From an uncultured Lachnospiraceae bacterium (GTDB lineage: Bacteria; Bacillota; Clostridia; Lachnospirales; Lachnospiraceae): a stretch of 64,000 nucleotides of DNA. Below are positions 34,219 to 43,636 of the stretch, piece after piece (position 1 is the stretch's first letter; each line of letters opens with the position of its first letter). The translations under genes were made by a program, and so were the position numbers. The DNA lies in the NCBI GenBank assembly GCA_910588875.1, contig CAJURT010000004.1, positions 74,952-138,951 of the forward strand, given 5' to 3'. The notes under the pieces were generated by a model. The model was not told the DNA's origin and did no database searches. It saw only the letters and a list, made by a program, of their open reading frames with translations.

Positions 34219-36885
34219 ATGAATTACGGAAAGCATGCAACAGAAAAGAAGATAAAAGCGGCCCATTCCAACGCCGAGAAATATACTTCCCGTATCCTGC
34301 TGACCATCTTTAAGACCTGTTTTGTCCTCTGCCTTTTTACTGTCCTGGTGATATGCAGCACCGGCTTTGGCATGTTTATGGGCATCATCGACAGCGCGCC
34401 GGACATTGACGTGGAAAGCATCGTCCCCATGGGCTATGCCACCACCATCTACGACAGCGCCGGCAACCTGACGGACACCCTGGTCATGGCAGGCGCCAAC
34501 CGGGAGGAAGCCACCTATGACGAACTTCCCAAGGATCTGATCAATGCCTTTGTGGCCATCGAGGACGCACGTTTCTGGAAGCACAACGGCATTGACCTGC
34601 GTTCCATCTCCCGTGCCGCTTACGGCGTGATCACCAAGGAAAACCGGGGAGGCGGGAGCACCATCACCCAGCAGCTGATCAAAAACAATGTCTTCAACGG
34701 CGGCATGGAGGCCAGCTTCGGCGCCAAGCTGGAGCGGAAGCTGCAGGAACAGTACCTGGCCCTCCAGCTCAGCAAATCCATGAACAAGGAACTGATCCTC
34801 ACCAACTATTTAAACACCATCAATTTGGGCAACAATTCCCTGGGTGTCAAGGTTGCGGCACGGCGCTATTTTGATAAGGAAGTTTCTGACCTCACCTTGT
34901 CTGAGGCCACCGTTTTGGCCGGAATCACCCAGAGCCCCTCCCGTTTTGACCCCATCTCCCACCCGGAAAACAATGCGGAAAAGCGGGAGATCATCCTTCA
35001 GTACATGGTGGACCAGGGCTATATCGAAAAATGGCAGCAGGAGGAGGCCCTGGCCGACGATGTCTATTCCCGGATCCAGAACGTGAACATCGTGGCCCGG
35101 GAGGCTGCAACCACGCCCTACAGCTACTTTACCGACGAACTGATCCAGCAGGTAAAGGATTCCCTCATGGAAAAGCTTGGCTACTCAGAGACCCAGGCCC
35201 ACAACCTGCTCTACGGCGGGGGACTGCAGATCCAGACCACCTTAGATCCTGCCATCCAGGCCATCGTGGACGAGGAAATCAATGACCCTGCCAATTATAC
35301 TGCCACCCGTTACTCTGTGGAATACCGGCTGTCTGTAAAGCACGAAAATGGGGATACGGAACATTTTTCGGAAAAAGACATCCAAAGCTGGCACAGAAGC
35401 GTGCTCCATGACAAATTTGACGGCCTGTATAATACGGAGGAAGCCGCCCGGGCCGATGTTGAGGCCTACAAGGCCTACCGGCTGGCCCCGGAAGATACGA
35501 TTATCGGCGAGAAATTCACCGCCGTTCTGCAGCCCCAGGTCTCTTTCGTGATTATGGACCAGAGAAGCGGACAAGTCAAAGCCATCAGCGGAGGCCGGGG
35601 CCCAAAGACGGACAGCCTGACCTTAAACCGTGCCAGCGGCTCCACCCGGCAGCCAGGCTCCACGTTCAAGGTCATCACCGCCTTCGCCCCCGCCATCGAC
35701 ACCTGCGGCGCCACCCTGGGCACGGTCTACTACGATGAGCCCTTCACTGTGGGGAAAAAGACCTTTTCCAACTGGTACAGCCAAGGGTACTTAGGCTACT
35801 CCAGCATCCGGGACGGCATCATTTACTCCATGAACATTGTGGCTGTCCGCTGCCTGATGGAAACCGTATCCCCTCAGCTCGGCGTGGAGTATGCTAGGAA
35901 CTTCGGCATTTCCACCCTGACTGACACGGACCTGAATGCGGCCACAGCCTTAGGAGGGGTCACCAGAGGCGTTACCAACCTGGAACTGACTGCCGCCTAC
36001 GCATCCATTGCCAATGACGGCATCTACACCAAACCCGTCTTTTTCACCCGGATCCTGGATCACAACGGCAAGATCCTGATCGACAATGAGCCGGAGACCC
36101 ACCGGGTAATCAAGGACTCCACCGCATTCCTCCTTACGGATGCCCTGGCGGATTCCATGGAAAGCCACCGCAAATTTGCCCGTTCCGGCGTCAGCGTCAA
36201 CTCTACCAGCGTGGCGGCAAATATCCCGGGGATGTCCAATGCCGGTAAGAGCGGAACCACCTCCAACAATGTGGATATCTGGTTTGTGGGCTTTACCCCC
36301 TACTACACTGCCGGTATCTGGGCCGGCTGCGACAACAACCAGCGCCTTGGAGGCGTCAACGGCAACACCTCTTTCCACAAAGCGATCTGGCGCAAGATCA
36401 TGACCAGGCTCCATGAGAACCTCCCGGATCCCGGCTTTGATGTGCCGGACAGCGTGGAGACTGCCGAGATATGCCGCAAATCAGGCAAACTGGCTATTCC
36501 GGGCGTCTGCTCCAACGATCCCAGGGGGAATGCCACCTACACCGAATATTTTGCCAAGGGGAGCGTTCCCACAGAGGTCTGTGATACCCATGTACGCACC
36601 ACGGTATGCGCCTCCTCCGGGCTTCTGCCGGGAACCTTCTGCCCCCGGGCTACCCGGGTGCGGATTGCACTGCCCTCAGATGCGGAAGCTTCCACCGATG
36701 ACTCCGCCTTTGCACTGTCCTCACGCCACTGTCCCGGACATGCCGCAGCAATCATTGAGCCGGAGGCCGGAGAGGTTCCTGAGAGCAGTGAAAGCAGCGA
36801 GCCGAAGCCAATCGGCCCTGGCTATGTATCCCCCGGCGCCGGATACTCCGGCTCCGCAATTTCCCGGGGGCCGGGACAAGACTGA
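34219..36885 (+). CDS. Class A penicillin-binding protein (PBP1A type)
   Basis: Bifunctional peptidoglycan synthase, 888 residues. One N-terminal membrane helix (residues about 30-55), then the GT51 glycosyltransferase with EDARFWKHNGID, GGSTITQQLIKN and RKLQEQYLALQLSK. The transpeptidase has the active Ser in GSTFKVITAFAP, the SxN motif in YSMN and the KSGTT box in AGKSGTTSNNVD. A Ser/Glu/Pro/Gly-rich tail ends the protein. It is transcribed alone, convergent with spoVAE across a bidirectional terminator. Confidence 0.95.
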   Translation: MNYGKHATEKKIKAAHSNAEKYTSRILLTIFKTCFVLCLFTVLVICSTGFGMFMGIIDSAPDIDVESIVPMGYATTIYDSAGNLTDTLVMAGANREEATYDELPKDLINAFVAIEDARFWKHNGIDLRSISRAAYGVITKENRGGGSTITQQLIKNNVFNGGMEASFGAKLERKLQEQYLALQLSKSMNKELILTNYLNTINLGNNSLGVKVAARRYFDKEVSDLTLSEATVLAGITQSPSRFDPISHPENNAEKREIILQYMVDQGYIEKWQQEEALADDVYSRIQNVNIVAREAATTPYSYFTDELIQQVKDSLMEKLGYSETQAHNLLYGGGLQIQTTLDPAIQAIVDEEINDPANYTATRYSVEYRLSVKHENGDTEHFSEKDIQSWHRSVLHDKFDGLYNTEEAARADVEAYKAYRLAPEDTIIGEKFTAVLQPQVSFVIMDQRSGQVKAISGGRGPKTDSLTLNRASGSTRQPGSTFKVITAFAPAIDTCGATLGTVYYDEPFTVGKKTFSNWYSQGYLGYSSIRDGIIYSMNIVAVRCLMETVSPQLGVEYARNFGISTLTDTDLNAATALGGVTRGVTNLELTAAYASIANDGIYTKPVFFTRILDHNGKILIDNEPETHRVIKDSTAFLLTDALADSMESHRKFARSGVSVNSTSVAANIPGMSNAGKSGTTSNNVDIWFVGFTPYYTAGIWAGCDNNQRLGGVNGNTSFHKAIWRKIMTRLHENLPDPGFDVPDSVETAEICRKSGKLAIPGVCSNDPRGNATYTEYFAKGSVPTEVCDTHVRTTVCASSGLLPGTFCPRATRVRIALPSDAEASTDDSAFALSSRHCPGHAAAIIEPEAGEVPESSESSEPKPIGPGYVSPGAGYSGSAISRGPGQD

Positions 36886-36930
36886 CCCCGTCCCCCCGCC
36901 GGAATATGCACCGCCGGGCCCATCCCTTAA

Positions 36931-36965
36931 AAAGAGTGACGGCAGCAATGCTGCCATCACTCTTT
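36931..36965. terminator. Bidirectional intrinsic terminator
   Basis: AAAGAGTGA plus GGCAGC pairs with GCTGCC plus TCACTCTTT around a 3-nt loop; T-rich sequence follows on both strands (TCATTTT on plus, TTTAAG on minus). It ends both the penicillin-binding protein gene and spoVAE; the spoVAE stop codon lies in one arm. Confidence 0.85.
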
Positions 36966-37316
36966 CATTTTCGGCTTAAATGCCAGGGAACCCAGATAAC
37001 CAAAAATAATTGCCCCTGCGATCCCTGCGGAGGCTGCTGTCAGGCCGCCCTTGAAAATCCCCAAAAATCCCTCCTCCCCCAGGCTCTTTGCAACCCCCTT
37101 CCACAAGGTATTGCCAAAACCAAGGAGCGGCACCGATGCGCCCGCACCTGCCCATTTGGCAAAAGGCTCATAAATTCCCAGCCAGCCTAAAACCGCCCCT
37201 GATACCACTAAAAGAACCATTACCCGCCCCGGCATCAGTTTTGTCTTGTTCAGCAAAATCTGCACCAGGGCACAGATTGCCCCTCCTACCAAAAAGGCTT
37301 TTATCAATTCCGTCAT
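36957..37316 (-). CDS. spoVAE: Stage V sporulation protein AE (SpoVAE)
   Basis: 119-residue integral membrane protein of the SpoVA dipicolinate channel, with about four helices and family segments FLVGGAICALVQILL and YEPFAKWAGAGASVPLLGFG. SpoVAC has a parallel FVTGGTICLLGQ / GAGALVPITGFAN pattern, the same fold. Its start overlaps the spoVAD stop (TGATG). It is in a two-gene unit with spoVAD, far from the other spoVA genes. Confidence 0.93.
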   Translation of the reverse strand: MTELIKAFLVGGAICALVQILLNKTKLMPGRVMVLLVVSGAVLGWLGIYEPFAKWAGAGASVPLLGFGNTLWKGVAKSLGEEGFLGIFKGGLTAASAGIAGAIIFGYLGSLAFKPKMKE

Positions 37317-38341
37317 CACTTCTTTTTCCCTCCTGTCCGTTCCAGGATTACCCCATGGGCAATCCCGGGAATACTCTGCCCTTCATTATAACTGACTGTT
37401 GACAGCAGCGCACCCGTAGGCACAAACAATACCCTCTCCCAGGTTCCTGCCAGCATCTCGGGGATGATTTTCGCACATAGCGTCACTGCGGCACATCCGC
37501 ATCCGCTGCCGCCGGAATGGGTGTCCTGACTCTTGTTGTCATAGATTTCCAGGCCGCAGTCCATATGCTTATCTGACAAATCATGGCCTTCGTTTTTCAT
37601 GAAGTCCAGCAATATTTTTCTTCCTACCTCCCCCAGGTCACCGGTGATTATTTTATCATAACAGCCCTCATCCACATCAAAATCCCTGAAATTCTGCATA
37701 ATGGTATCCCAGGCCGCCGGCGCCATGGCTGCCCCCATATTCATGGAATCCTTTGCCCCCAGATCCACCATTCTCCCTGTGGTGATGCCGGTCACCTTCA
37801 CCTGGTTATCCGTCCCCTTCACCGACAGTACCAGCGCCCCGCAGCCAGTGACCGTCCAGGTCGTACATTGGGGCCTCTGGTTCCCATACCCCAGGGGAAA
37901 GCGGAACTGTTTTTCTGCCGTTGCATAGTGGCTGGATGCCATGGCCATCACCTTGTCCGCATGTCCGCCGTCAATGCACATGGCGCCCAGGCTTAGGGCT
38001 TCCCCGATAGTGGAACAGGCCCCATATAGCCCAAAGAGGGGGATCTTAAGGTCAACTGTCCCGAAGGAGGTGGCAATCAGCTGCCCCAAAAGATCTCCGG
38101 CAAACAAATAGCGGATATCTTTCCGGTGTATATCCCCCTTCTCTAAAGCCAGGTCTGCTGCCTGCTTCTGCATGGCAGACTCGGCCTGCTCCCAGTTCTC
38201 CGCACCAAACATCGGATCCTGTTCCACCACGTCAATGGCACTTCCCAAGGGGCCTTCCCCCTCCTTCTTTCCGGCAACAGATGCCATCCCCATAATATAT
38301 GCCGGATGTTCAAACAACAAACTTGCTTTCCCTTTCTGCAT
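37316..38341 (-). CDS. spoVAD: Stage V sporulation protein AD (SpoVAD)
   Basis: 341 residues, thiolase-like fold, the soluble SpoVA subunit that binds dipicolinic acid at the spore inner membrane. Segments LFGLYGACSTIGEALSLGA, GYGNQRPQCTTWTVTGCGA and HSGGSGCGCAAVTLC are typical. The start MQKGKASLLFE has AAGGAG 8 nt upstream. In relatives it directly follows spoVAC; here about 20 kb separate them, and a terminator upstream isolates this pair, so it needs its own (probably forespore) promoter, which I could not identify with confidence. Confidence 0.95.
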   Translation of the reverse strand: MQKGKASLLFEHPAYIMGMASVAGKKEGEGPLGSAIDVVEQDPMFGAENWEQAESAMQKQAADLALEKGDIHRKDIRYLFAGDLLGQLIATSFGTVDLKIPLFGLYGACSTIGEALSLGAMCIDGGHADKVMAMASSHYATAEKQFRFPLGYGNQRPQCTTWTVTGCGALVLSVKGTDNQVKVTGITTGRMVDLGAKDSMNMGAAMAPAAWDTIMQNFRDFDVDEGCYDKIITGDLGEVGRKILLDFMKNEGHDLSDKHMDCGLEIYDNKSQDTHSGGSGCGCAAVTLCAKIIPEMLAGTWERVLFVPTGALLSTVSYNEGQSIPGIAHGVILERTGGKKK

Positions 38342-38477
38342 CGCTTCAGCTCCTTTTCCTTGTGGCCTTTTGTCCGCCCGCATCACAAACCTGCCGAGCC
38401 TTATTACTTTATCCATTTTTCTCTTGTGATATTCGTCTGCTTCCCCCCTCACTTTTGCTGACACTTTTCTATGATAC

Positions 38478-38509
38478 AAAAAAAGGAAGGCCTCCTGGTA
38501 TGGCCTCCC
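38478..38509 (-). terminator. Intrinsic terminator after the AMMECR1/Memo gene
   Basis: On the minus strand GGGAGGCC pairs with GGCCTTCC (one G-U pair) and is followed by seven T. It lies just past the stop of the AMMECR1/Memo gene and stops read-through into spoVAD-spoVAE. Confidence 0.85.
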
Positions 38510-38535
38510 TCTCCTATGTGGGTTCCTTATGCCTG

Positions 38536-39921
38536 TCAAAAATGTCTCACTACCTCAAACCGTTCCAGTTCCACCTCTTCCCGTTCATCTATTCCCGCTT
38601 TTCTCCTGGCTATGGAAATCTGCTCCTGGACGGTCTCCACCCCCTCTAAATTGGGCAGCAAAAGCCCCCGGCTGCTGCCTGACTCCACAATCACCCCGTA
38701 CCGTTTCACATCCAGTTCTTTGGGGGAACGGATCTTTTCCACCTGCCCCAGCACATCTACGGTGATGCTCAGCCGGTCCAATTCCTCCGGTTCCACCGGG
38801 GAAAACCTGGGGTCACGGACTGCTGCGCTGACCGCGTTGCGGATAATCTCCCCCGCCAGGGATTCTTCCCCCGGCTGAATCGTTCCGATGCACCCCCGCA
38901 GGCTTCCGTTCTCCTTGATGGATACAAATACCCCCGCCTTTTGGTTATATAGTTCCCGGGGAAGGCCGGAGGGGATCCCTATTATCTGCCCTGTGCGGAC
39001 ATACTCTTCCACTGCCCTGCGGGCAAGGGCCACGTAAGCATCCTGCTTCTCAATCTGCGCGCTGACCTTCACCCGCTCCTTCTGCTCATGCTGTTCCTTA
39101 AAATCCCGCTTTGGATCTTCCCCGCGGACAAGGTATTCACAGATCCCATATCCAATGCCAAAGGGGCCTTCATAGGAAAGGCGCCTCGCCGTCACCCCGG
39201 TCCGGTCAAGGGTTCCTGCCATCATGACAATGGCACGGTGCCCACATTCCCCTGCCTTGTTGCATAACCCCTCCGGGAATTCCAAAAGTTCCCCGAAATT
39301 CCCGTTCCCCAGGGCATACATCATCCGGCTGTCATACTCCGGCCCTTCCTTTTGGAATCCGTAGGGCCCCTCGGATTTCAGCCGGTGGGAGAGATCCCCG
39401 CTGGCCACCACCACTGTCTTCCTGCCCAGAAGCCTTGCCGCCTCCCCGATGCACTGCCCCAGTTCATAGTGCCTCATCAGGGACAGGCCTGACATCCCGA
39501 TACGCACCAGGCGGCAGTCCGTCCAGCATTTGCCTATAAAATATAAGGGCACCATAGTCCCATGGTCAAGCTGGCAGTCTGTCTCCCCCTCTGTCCCCGC
39601 AGGAAGTCCCGCCTCCGCCGCCAGCCCGCAGAGAACTTCCACAAATTCCGTATCGTAGGTAACCTCAAACCCCACCTGGCCGGCCTGGAATCTCTCAAAA
39701 GTGCCCCTGGCCTCCTCGCCCGGGGAGATATGGAAATAATTGGCATACATAACCTGATGGGAAGAAATCACAACAATCGTATCCGGCTTAACCTCCCCAA
39801 TCCTGCGCGCCACCTGACGGTAGGCATCAATGGTCTTCTGGACTGCCCTCTCCTGCCCTTTTCCGATCTCCGGCACGATAAGCGGCGGATGCGGAACTAC
39901 AAATGCTGCCTCCACAGCCAT
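38536..39921 (-). CDS. Memo-like (LigB) plus AMMECR1 fusion protein
   Basis: 461 residues in two parts. Residues about 1-265 resemble Memo/LigB-type proteins (VISSHQVMYANYFHIS, DHGTMVPLYFI, VVASGDLSHRL carry the His/Asp positions). Residues about 285-461 are AMMECR1, with the signature SLRGCIGTIQP and RDPRFSPVEPEEL. These are the A and B proteins of the AmmeMemoRadiSam set, fused. The radical-SAM partner is not in the window. Function is unknown. It begins 46 nt after the AIPR gene with no terminator between, so it may be co-transcribed with it. Confidence 0.88.
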   Translation of the reverse strand: MAVEAAFVVPHPPLIVPEIGKGQERAVQKTIDAYRQVARRIGEVKPDTIVVISSHQVMYANYFHISPGEEARGTFERFQAGQVGFEVTYDTEFVEVLCGLAAEAGLPAGTEGETDCQLDHGTMVPLYFIGKCWTDCRLVRIGMSGLSLMRHYELGQCIGEAARLLGRKTVVVASGDLSHRLKSEGPYGFQKEGPEYDSRMMYALGNGNFGELLEFPEGLCNKAGECGHRAIVMMAGTLDRTGVTARRLSYEGPFGIGYGICEYLVRGEDPKRDFKEQHEQKERVKVSAQIEKQDAYVALARRAVEEYVRTGQIIGIPSGLPRELYNQKAGVFVSIKENGSLRGCIGTIQPGEESLAGEIIRNAVSAAVRDPRFSPVEPEELDRLSITVDVLGQVEKIRSPKELDVKRYGVIVESGSSRGLLLPNLEGVETVQEQISIARRKAGIDEREEVELERFEVVRHF

Positions 39922-39967
39922 GGATAACCCCTCCTCTCATTTTCCTGCTGTTTAGCTATCATATTTT

Positions 39968-42256
39968 TTACCAGCAAAACACCGGCTCATCCGGGGAATC
40001 CCCATACCAGGCAATCTCCCCCTCCGGCACCCCTGCCGCCTGGCACAGGCGCTCCATCTGACGGCATTTGACCCGTGTGTTGGACAAGGTTCCCACCCAG
40101 TAGCTTTTCCCTTTTGCCACAACCTTTACCGGCCTGCGCATGCAGCCGGTATCTCCCTCCACGCTCTCTTTATCCGTCAGCCAGCCGGAACCATGTTCTT
40201 TAATCTGTTCCCCGGAAAGGGGATAATTCTCCAGGACATACCGCACCGTCTCCACCATGGCCTGGGCAATACTCTCCAGAGGCTTCTTCCTGCCCTTTAA
40301 GACCACTTTGTTTGTAAGCTGCCCTGCTTCGGCCGGAGCCTTTGCGCTATGCCCGCTCCCATTGCCTGCACGGCCTGCCGGATCCCCTTCCTCCAAAAAC
40401 AAATCTGCCAATTCCTGTATCCGGCATTCCAGCTTTGTCACTCCTTCCGCTCCCGAACGGCAGAAATTCCGGATTTCTTCTGTCAGTTTTCTATAGAGGT
40501 CACTCTTCTTAAAAAGATTGGAATCCAGGTTCTTATACTCCTCTTTTCCTTCTATGTAGAGCAGCACAATATCCGCAAAAAGCCCCATGGCCGCCGGAAT
40601 ATTCTCGCGCACTGTCCCAAAGGGAACCATAAACCGCGTAAAATCCGGCATTTTTTTGCCGTCCGCCAAGGAAAACGAGGCAAAACCATTCGCAAGCTGG
40701 ACTAAAACAGCCGTAAAATACCATTTCCCATTATTGATAACCGTCCTGAAATCATCCTCTTGCTCTTTCGCCACTGATTTTCTGCACCCGTCATATTCCC
40801 TGGCTGCCTGATGGGCAAACCATATGGCACCGTAATGGCGCCGGAAAACATTCTCCTCCTCATCCTCCTCCGCCTCCAGCCATTCATCCACAAAGATGTC
40901 CCTCTGCTGGAAAAAATCCGGCATCCCTTCCCCTGGCTGGATCTTCAGCAGGGTCTTTGCCCCCTGGCTCCTGGCCTCCCCGGGCTCCCCCACACAGGCC
41001 TTCCTTGCCCTGGCAAACTCCACCAGATCCATATATTGCCCGGTCTCACCGCCTTCCCCCCGCCTGACCAGCCGGAAGGCTCCCTGGTTATCCGTATAAG
41101 AGCGGTTGAGATAACCTGTCATCTTCTCCACAAAGCGCAGCGTAAAGGCAATATCCTCCATCTTAATCGGTTTCTGGCGGTTCAATGCCACACTGAGGGC
41201 CTTCGCCATATCCGAGGAGGACTCCTCTTCCCCGGAAATATGGATAATCCGTACCATCACCTGAGCCTTTTTGGCGGCTTCCAGCTTTCTCTGGTAACGG
41301 TATCTTTCCTCGCTCCCTTCACTGCTGTTCTTCCAGCGGTATTCCATTTCAAAAAAATACCGGGCAGAGGTGGTGATTGTCTGAGCCCCGTTCACAACGG
41401 AAAAATCCGGTTCCTTGTCCGGCCCTATATGGTCCAACACCAATTCCTCCACATTTTTAGGCTTAAAATCCGGATTCTCCACCAATATCACAATCCCGTT
41501 ATTCTTATACCAGAACAGTTCCGGTTCCTTATCCAGGGTTTCCCGGATGGAATAATCCACTCCCAGCATCTCACTGATGCCAAAACGGACATTGTTCTTA
41601 AAAAGCTTATCTCCAATCAGGTTGTATAACTCTGCCAGCTGGTACAGATCCATCGTAAATACCAGGGCATTCAAATGCTCCCCCGGCCTCCCGGAACTTA
41701 CCGTACCCTCCAGCCCCTCCTGGTTGATCCTTCCCCGGATAGGCGGCATCTGTATCATCTCATGGCGCATCAGGTTCTTCAGCTTCACATCCTGCCTGGC
41801 AAACTCCTTCTGAAGGATATAGGTGCAATGGATTGCCAGCTTTTTATTCCCGGAAAAGCTTCTGGCCCTGGCTCTCAGCCTGGTGAGGGAATCACGGTTC
41901 AAGGCCTCCTCCAGGCATACCCTGCTCTTCATATCCCGGACAAAAAACACCAGCCGGATCCCTGCCGGTTCATTTTGCCCTGCCAACCGGCATGCCATCT
42001 GTGTGACCTCCTCCAGCATTTCCTCCGGCTTCTCCCTGAAGGCAGCAAAAACCAGCCTTTCACTCCCTTCCATGTTGAATATGTCCGGATCACAGACATG
42101 GTTTTTTTCTGCGCCGGCCAGCGCCTGCAGTTCCTCCTCAACGCCCTCGCCGCTCCACCATTCCTCGTCACAGTCAATTTCCTGGTTTTTCAGTATTTTA
42201 TCGATATAATCCCGGATGCTCTCTGCCTGTTTTTTCTTTAGGATCATCATCCCCAT
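39968..42256 (-). CDS. AIPR-family protein (candidate antiphage effector)
   Basis: About 762 residues. The AIPR (abortive infection phage resistance) core spans residues about 200-440: LFKNNVRFGISEMLG, ELFWYKNNGIVIL, and FSVVNGAQTITTSARYF, followed by VALNRQKPIKMED. AIPR proteins were first recognised in lactococcal abortive-infection loci; the mechanism is poorly known. The N-terminal about 190 residues and C-terminal about 200 residues are not recognised; the end has a small domain with KGKSYWVGTLSNTRVKCRQM. The ATG is chosen over an upstream TTG; AAAGGAG is 13 nt away, rather far. It follows the FRG gene by about 32 nt. Confidence 0.8.
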   Translation of the reverse strand: MGMMILKKKQAESIRDYIDKILKNQEIDCDEEWWSGEGVEEELQALAGAEKNHVCDPDIFNMEGSERLVFAAFREKPEEMLEEVTQMACRLAGQNEPAGIRLVFFVRDMKSRVCLEEALNRDSLTRLRARARSFSGNKKLAIHCTYILQKEFARQDVKLKNLMRHEMIQMPPIRGRINQEGLEGTVSSGRPGEHLNALVFTMDLYQLAELYNLIGDKLFKNNVRFGISEMLGVDYSIRETLDKEPELFWYKNNGIVILVENPDFKPKNVEELVLDHIGPDKEPDFSVVNGAQTITTSARYFFEMEYRWKNSSEGSEERYRYQRKLEAAKKAQVMVRIIHISGEEESSSDMAKALSVALNRQKPIKMEDIAFTLRFVEKMTGYLNRSYTDNQGAFRLVRRGEGGETGQYMDLVEFARARKACVGEPGEARSQGAKTLLKIQPGEGMPDFFQQRDIFVDEWLEAEEDEEENVFRRHYGAIWFAHQAAREYDGCRKSVAKEQEDDFRTVINNGKWYFTAVLVQLANGFASFSLADGKKMPDFTRFMVPFGTVRENIPAAMGLFADIVLLYIEGKEEYKNLDSNLFKKSDLYRKLTEEIRNFCRSGAEGVTKLECRIQELADLFLEEGDPAGRAGNGSGHSAKAPAEAGQLTNKVVLKGRKKPLESIAQAMVETVRYVLENYPLSGEQIKEHGSGWLTDKESVEGDTGCMRRPVKVVAKGKSYWVGTLSNTRVKCRQMERLCQAAGVPEGEIAWYGDSPDEPVFCW

Positions 42257-42288
42257 GGTTTTTTGTTCTCTCCTTTTTGCCAAACCAG

Positions 42289-43470
42289 TCAATCCAAATG
42301 GATCAGCAGCAGTTCCCCGGAAATCTCCCCGATCCCGTACTGCTCCATATTCTGGGAAAATTCCCTCACAGACTGGTTGTATTTCTCAATAACCTCCCTC
42401 AGATCCTCCCTGCGCAAACCGCCTGTTTGGCTCTCCTGCCCATGCCTTTGCCCCTCCTGCCAATCCCTGGAAAACTCCAAAAAACCCTTGCGGTAGCTGT
42501 CAATCACATGCTCAATATGCATAAGCACCTGTACGGGAACTGCTTCCTCATTTCCCCTCCGGTTTGTATTCGTCTTGTTTTTCTTCAGCCCCATGGCATA
42601 ATCCAGATAATAGTCCAGTTCCTTCTCCATCTGCCTCCACGCATAGAGCAGTTCGTTCTTGCAGCTGAACTCTTCTGTGTTCAGTTTTTTGCTTTTGCTG
42701 CTGAGTTCCCCCACCAGGTTGATGATCTCCGGATATATGCTTCCCGTATGAATGCCAAACAGCTGCTTGAGTTCCCTGCGGATCAAGGGCTTGGCTCCTC
42801 CCGGGATCCGGATCCCATAGCCCATGTATTCCGGAAGGCTCTCCGGCTCATCCCCCGGAAACAGGATAAAAGCCCCCTGCTGGGCGATAATCCGGTTATT
42901 CAGCTTTGTATGGTCAATAAACTTATGGTTCTTTTCAAACAGCTGCTGATCCTGGTACCATCCACAGTCACGTTTGATGATGGCATCATAATTGTCATTG
43001 GTATTCTGGGCGCTTGGGCTGAATATCTCATCCACAAAAAACAAAAACACCATCCCGTCCTTGTCGTCTAAGGCATCTTCCCTGTTGTGATAGTAGGGGG
43101 TCACCGCAAAATAAAGGGCGGTCAGGCAGTTATAGGATACGTCCAGAAGACGGCTGGGAAATTCTCCATGCTGTGCGTCTATCGCATTGTCCAAATAACG
43201 GCTCTCCCCGGTCAGCTTGTTCTGCCTCATGGTGTCAAACAGGTTTTTTTCAAAGAAGCGGTTGCCGTCCATAACCCCTTTGCGGAAAATATTCGGCCTG
43301 CAGGGGGCCGGATAAACCTCCGGCTCCCCCCGGTATACCACCGTGCTGTCGGCGCTGTTTTTTACCTGGATATATTCGTTAACCCGCTTTATAAACTGGG
43401 AAACGTCACGGATCCATTCGTCTTTTATGTTCTTCTCTTTGGGAAGGATATTGCTTTTCACGGTTGCCAT
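42289..43470 (-). CDS. FRG-domain protein (candidate antiphage partner of AIPR gene)
   Basis: About 393 residues. The FRG domain lies at residues about 40-210: VVYRGEPEVYP, then AQHGEFPSRLLDVSYN with CLTALYFAV, and RIIAQQGAFILFPG. FRG domains occur in phage and defence-island proteins; their activity is not settled. The last about 170 residues are helical and charged. The start MATVKSN has GGAGGG 9 nt upstream. A good sigma-A promoter precedes it, so FRG, AIPR and perhaps the AMMECR1/Memo gene form one unit. Confidence 0.8.
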   Translation of the reverse strand: MATVKSNILPKEKNIKDEWIRDVSQFIKRVNEYIQVKNSADSTVVYRGEPEVYPAPCRPNIFRKGVMDGNRFFEKNLFDTMRQNKLTGESRYLDNAIDAQHGEFPSRLLDVSYNCLTALYFAVTPYYHNREDALDDKDGMVFLFFVDEIFSPSAQNTNDNYDAIIKRDCGWYQDQQLFEKNHKFIDHTKLNNRIIAQQGAFILFPGDEPESLPEYMGYGIRIPGGAKPLIRRELKQLFGIHTGSIYPEIINLVGELSSKSKKLNTEEFSCKNELLYAWRQMEKELDYYLDYAMGLKKNKTNTNRRGNEEAVPVQVLMHIEHVIDSYRKGFLEFSRDWQEGQRHGQESQTGGLRREDLREVIEKYNQSVREFSQNMEQYGIGEISGELLLIHLD

Positions 43471-43499
43471 CTCAAATGCCCTCCTCATCCATGTTTTTT

Positions 43500-43528
43500 A
43501 TTATATCATCCCGGTTGCCAGAAAACAA
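43500..43528 (-). promoter_or_regulatory. Sigma-A promoter of the FRG-AIPR unit
   Basis: TTGTTT, 17-nt spacer, perfect TATAAT on the minus strand, about 35 nt before the FRG-protein start. Confidence 0.75.
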
Positions 43529-43636
43529 CTTTATTTCATATACATCCACTCATACTTTTCCCCCAACCTGGGATACTATAAACCGAGAAGCCCCAAAATT
43601 GTCACACAGCAAAATCATGGAAAAGAGGGTATGATG

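Noticed and set aside
34219..36885. Several long minus-strand frames opposite the penicillin-binding protein gene
   Set aside because: They are GC-driven shadows of a clear plus-strand gene with intact motifs from end to end.
38342..38470. SigG-type promoter upstream of spoVAD
   Set aside because: A GAATA-like -35 is present but no acceptable -10 at the right spacing; not strong enough to list as a feature.
43343..43630. 96-codon N-terminal extension of lactate dehydrogenase
   Set aside because: It runs antisense through the FRG promoter and lacks coding character; the family starts at the nucleotide-binding strand found downstream.
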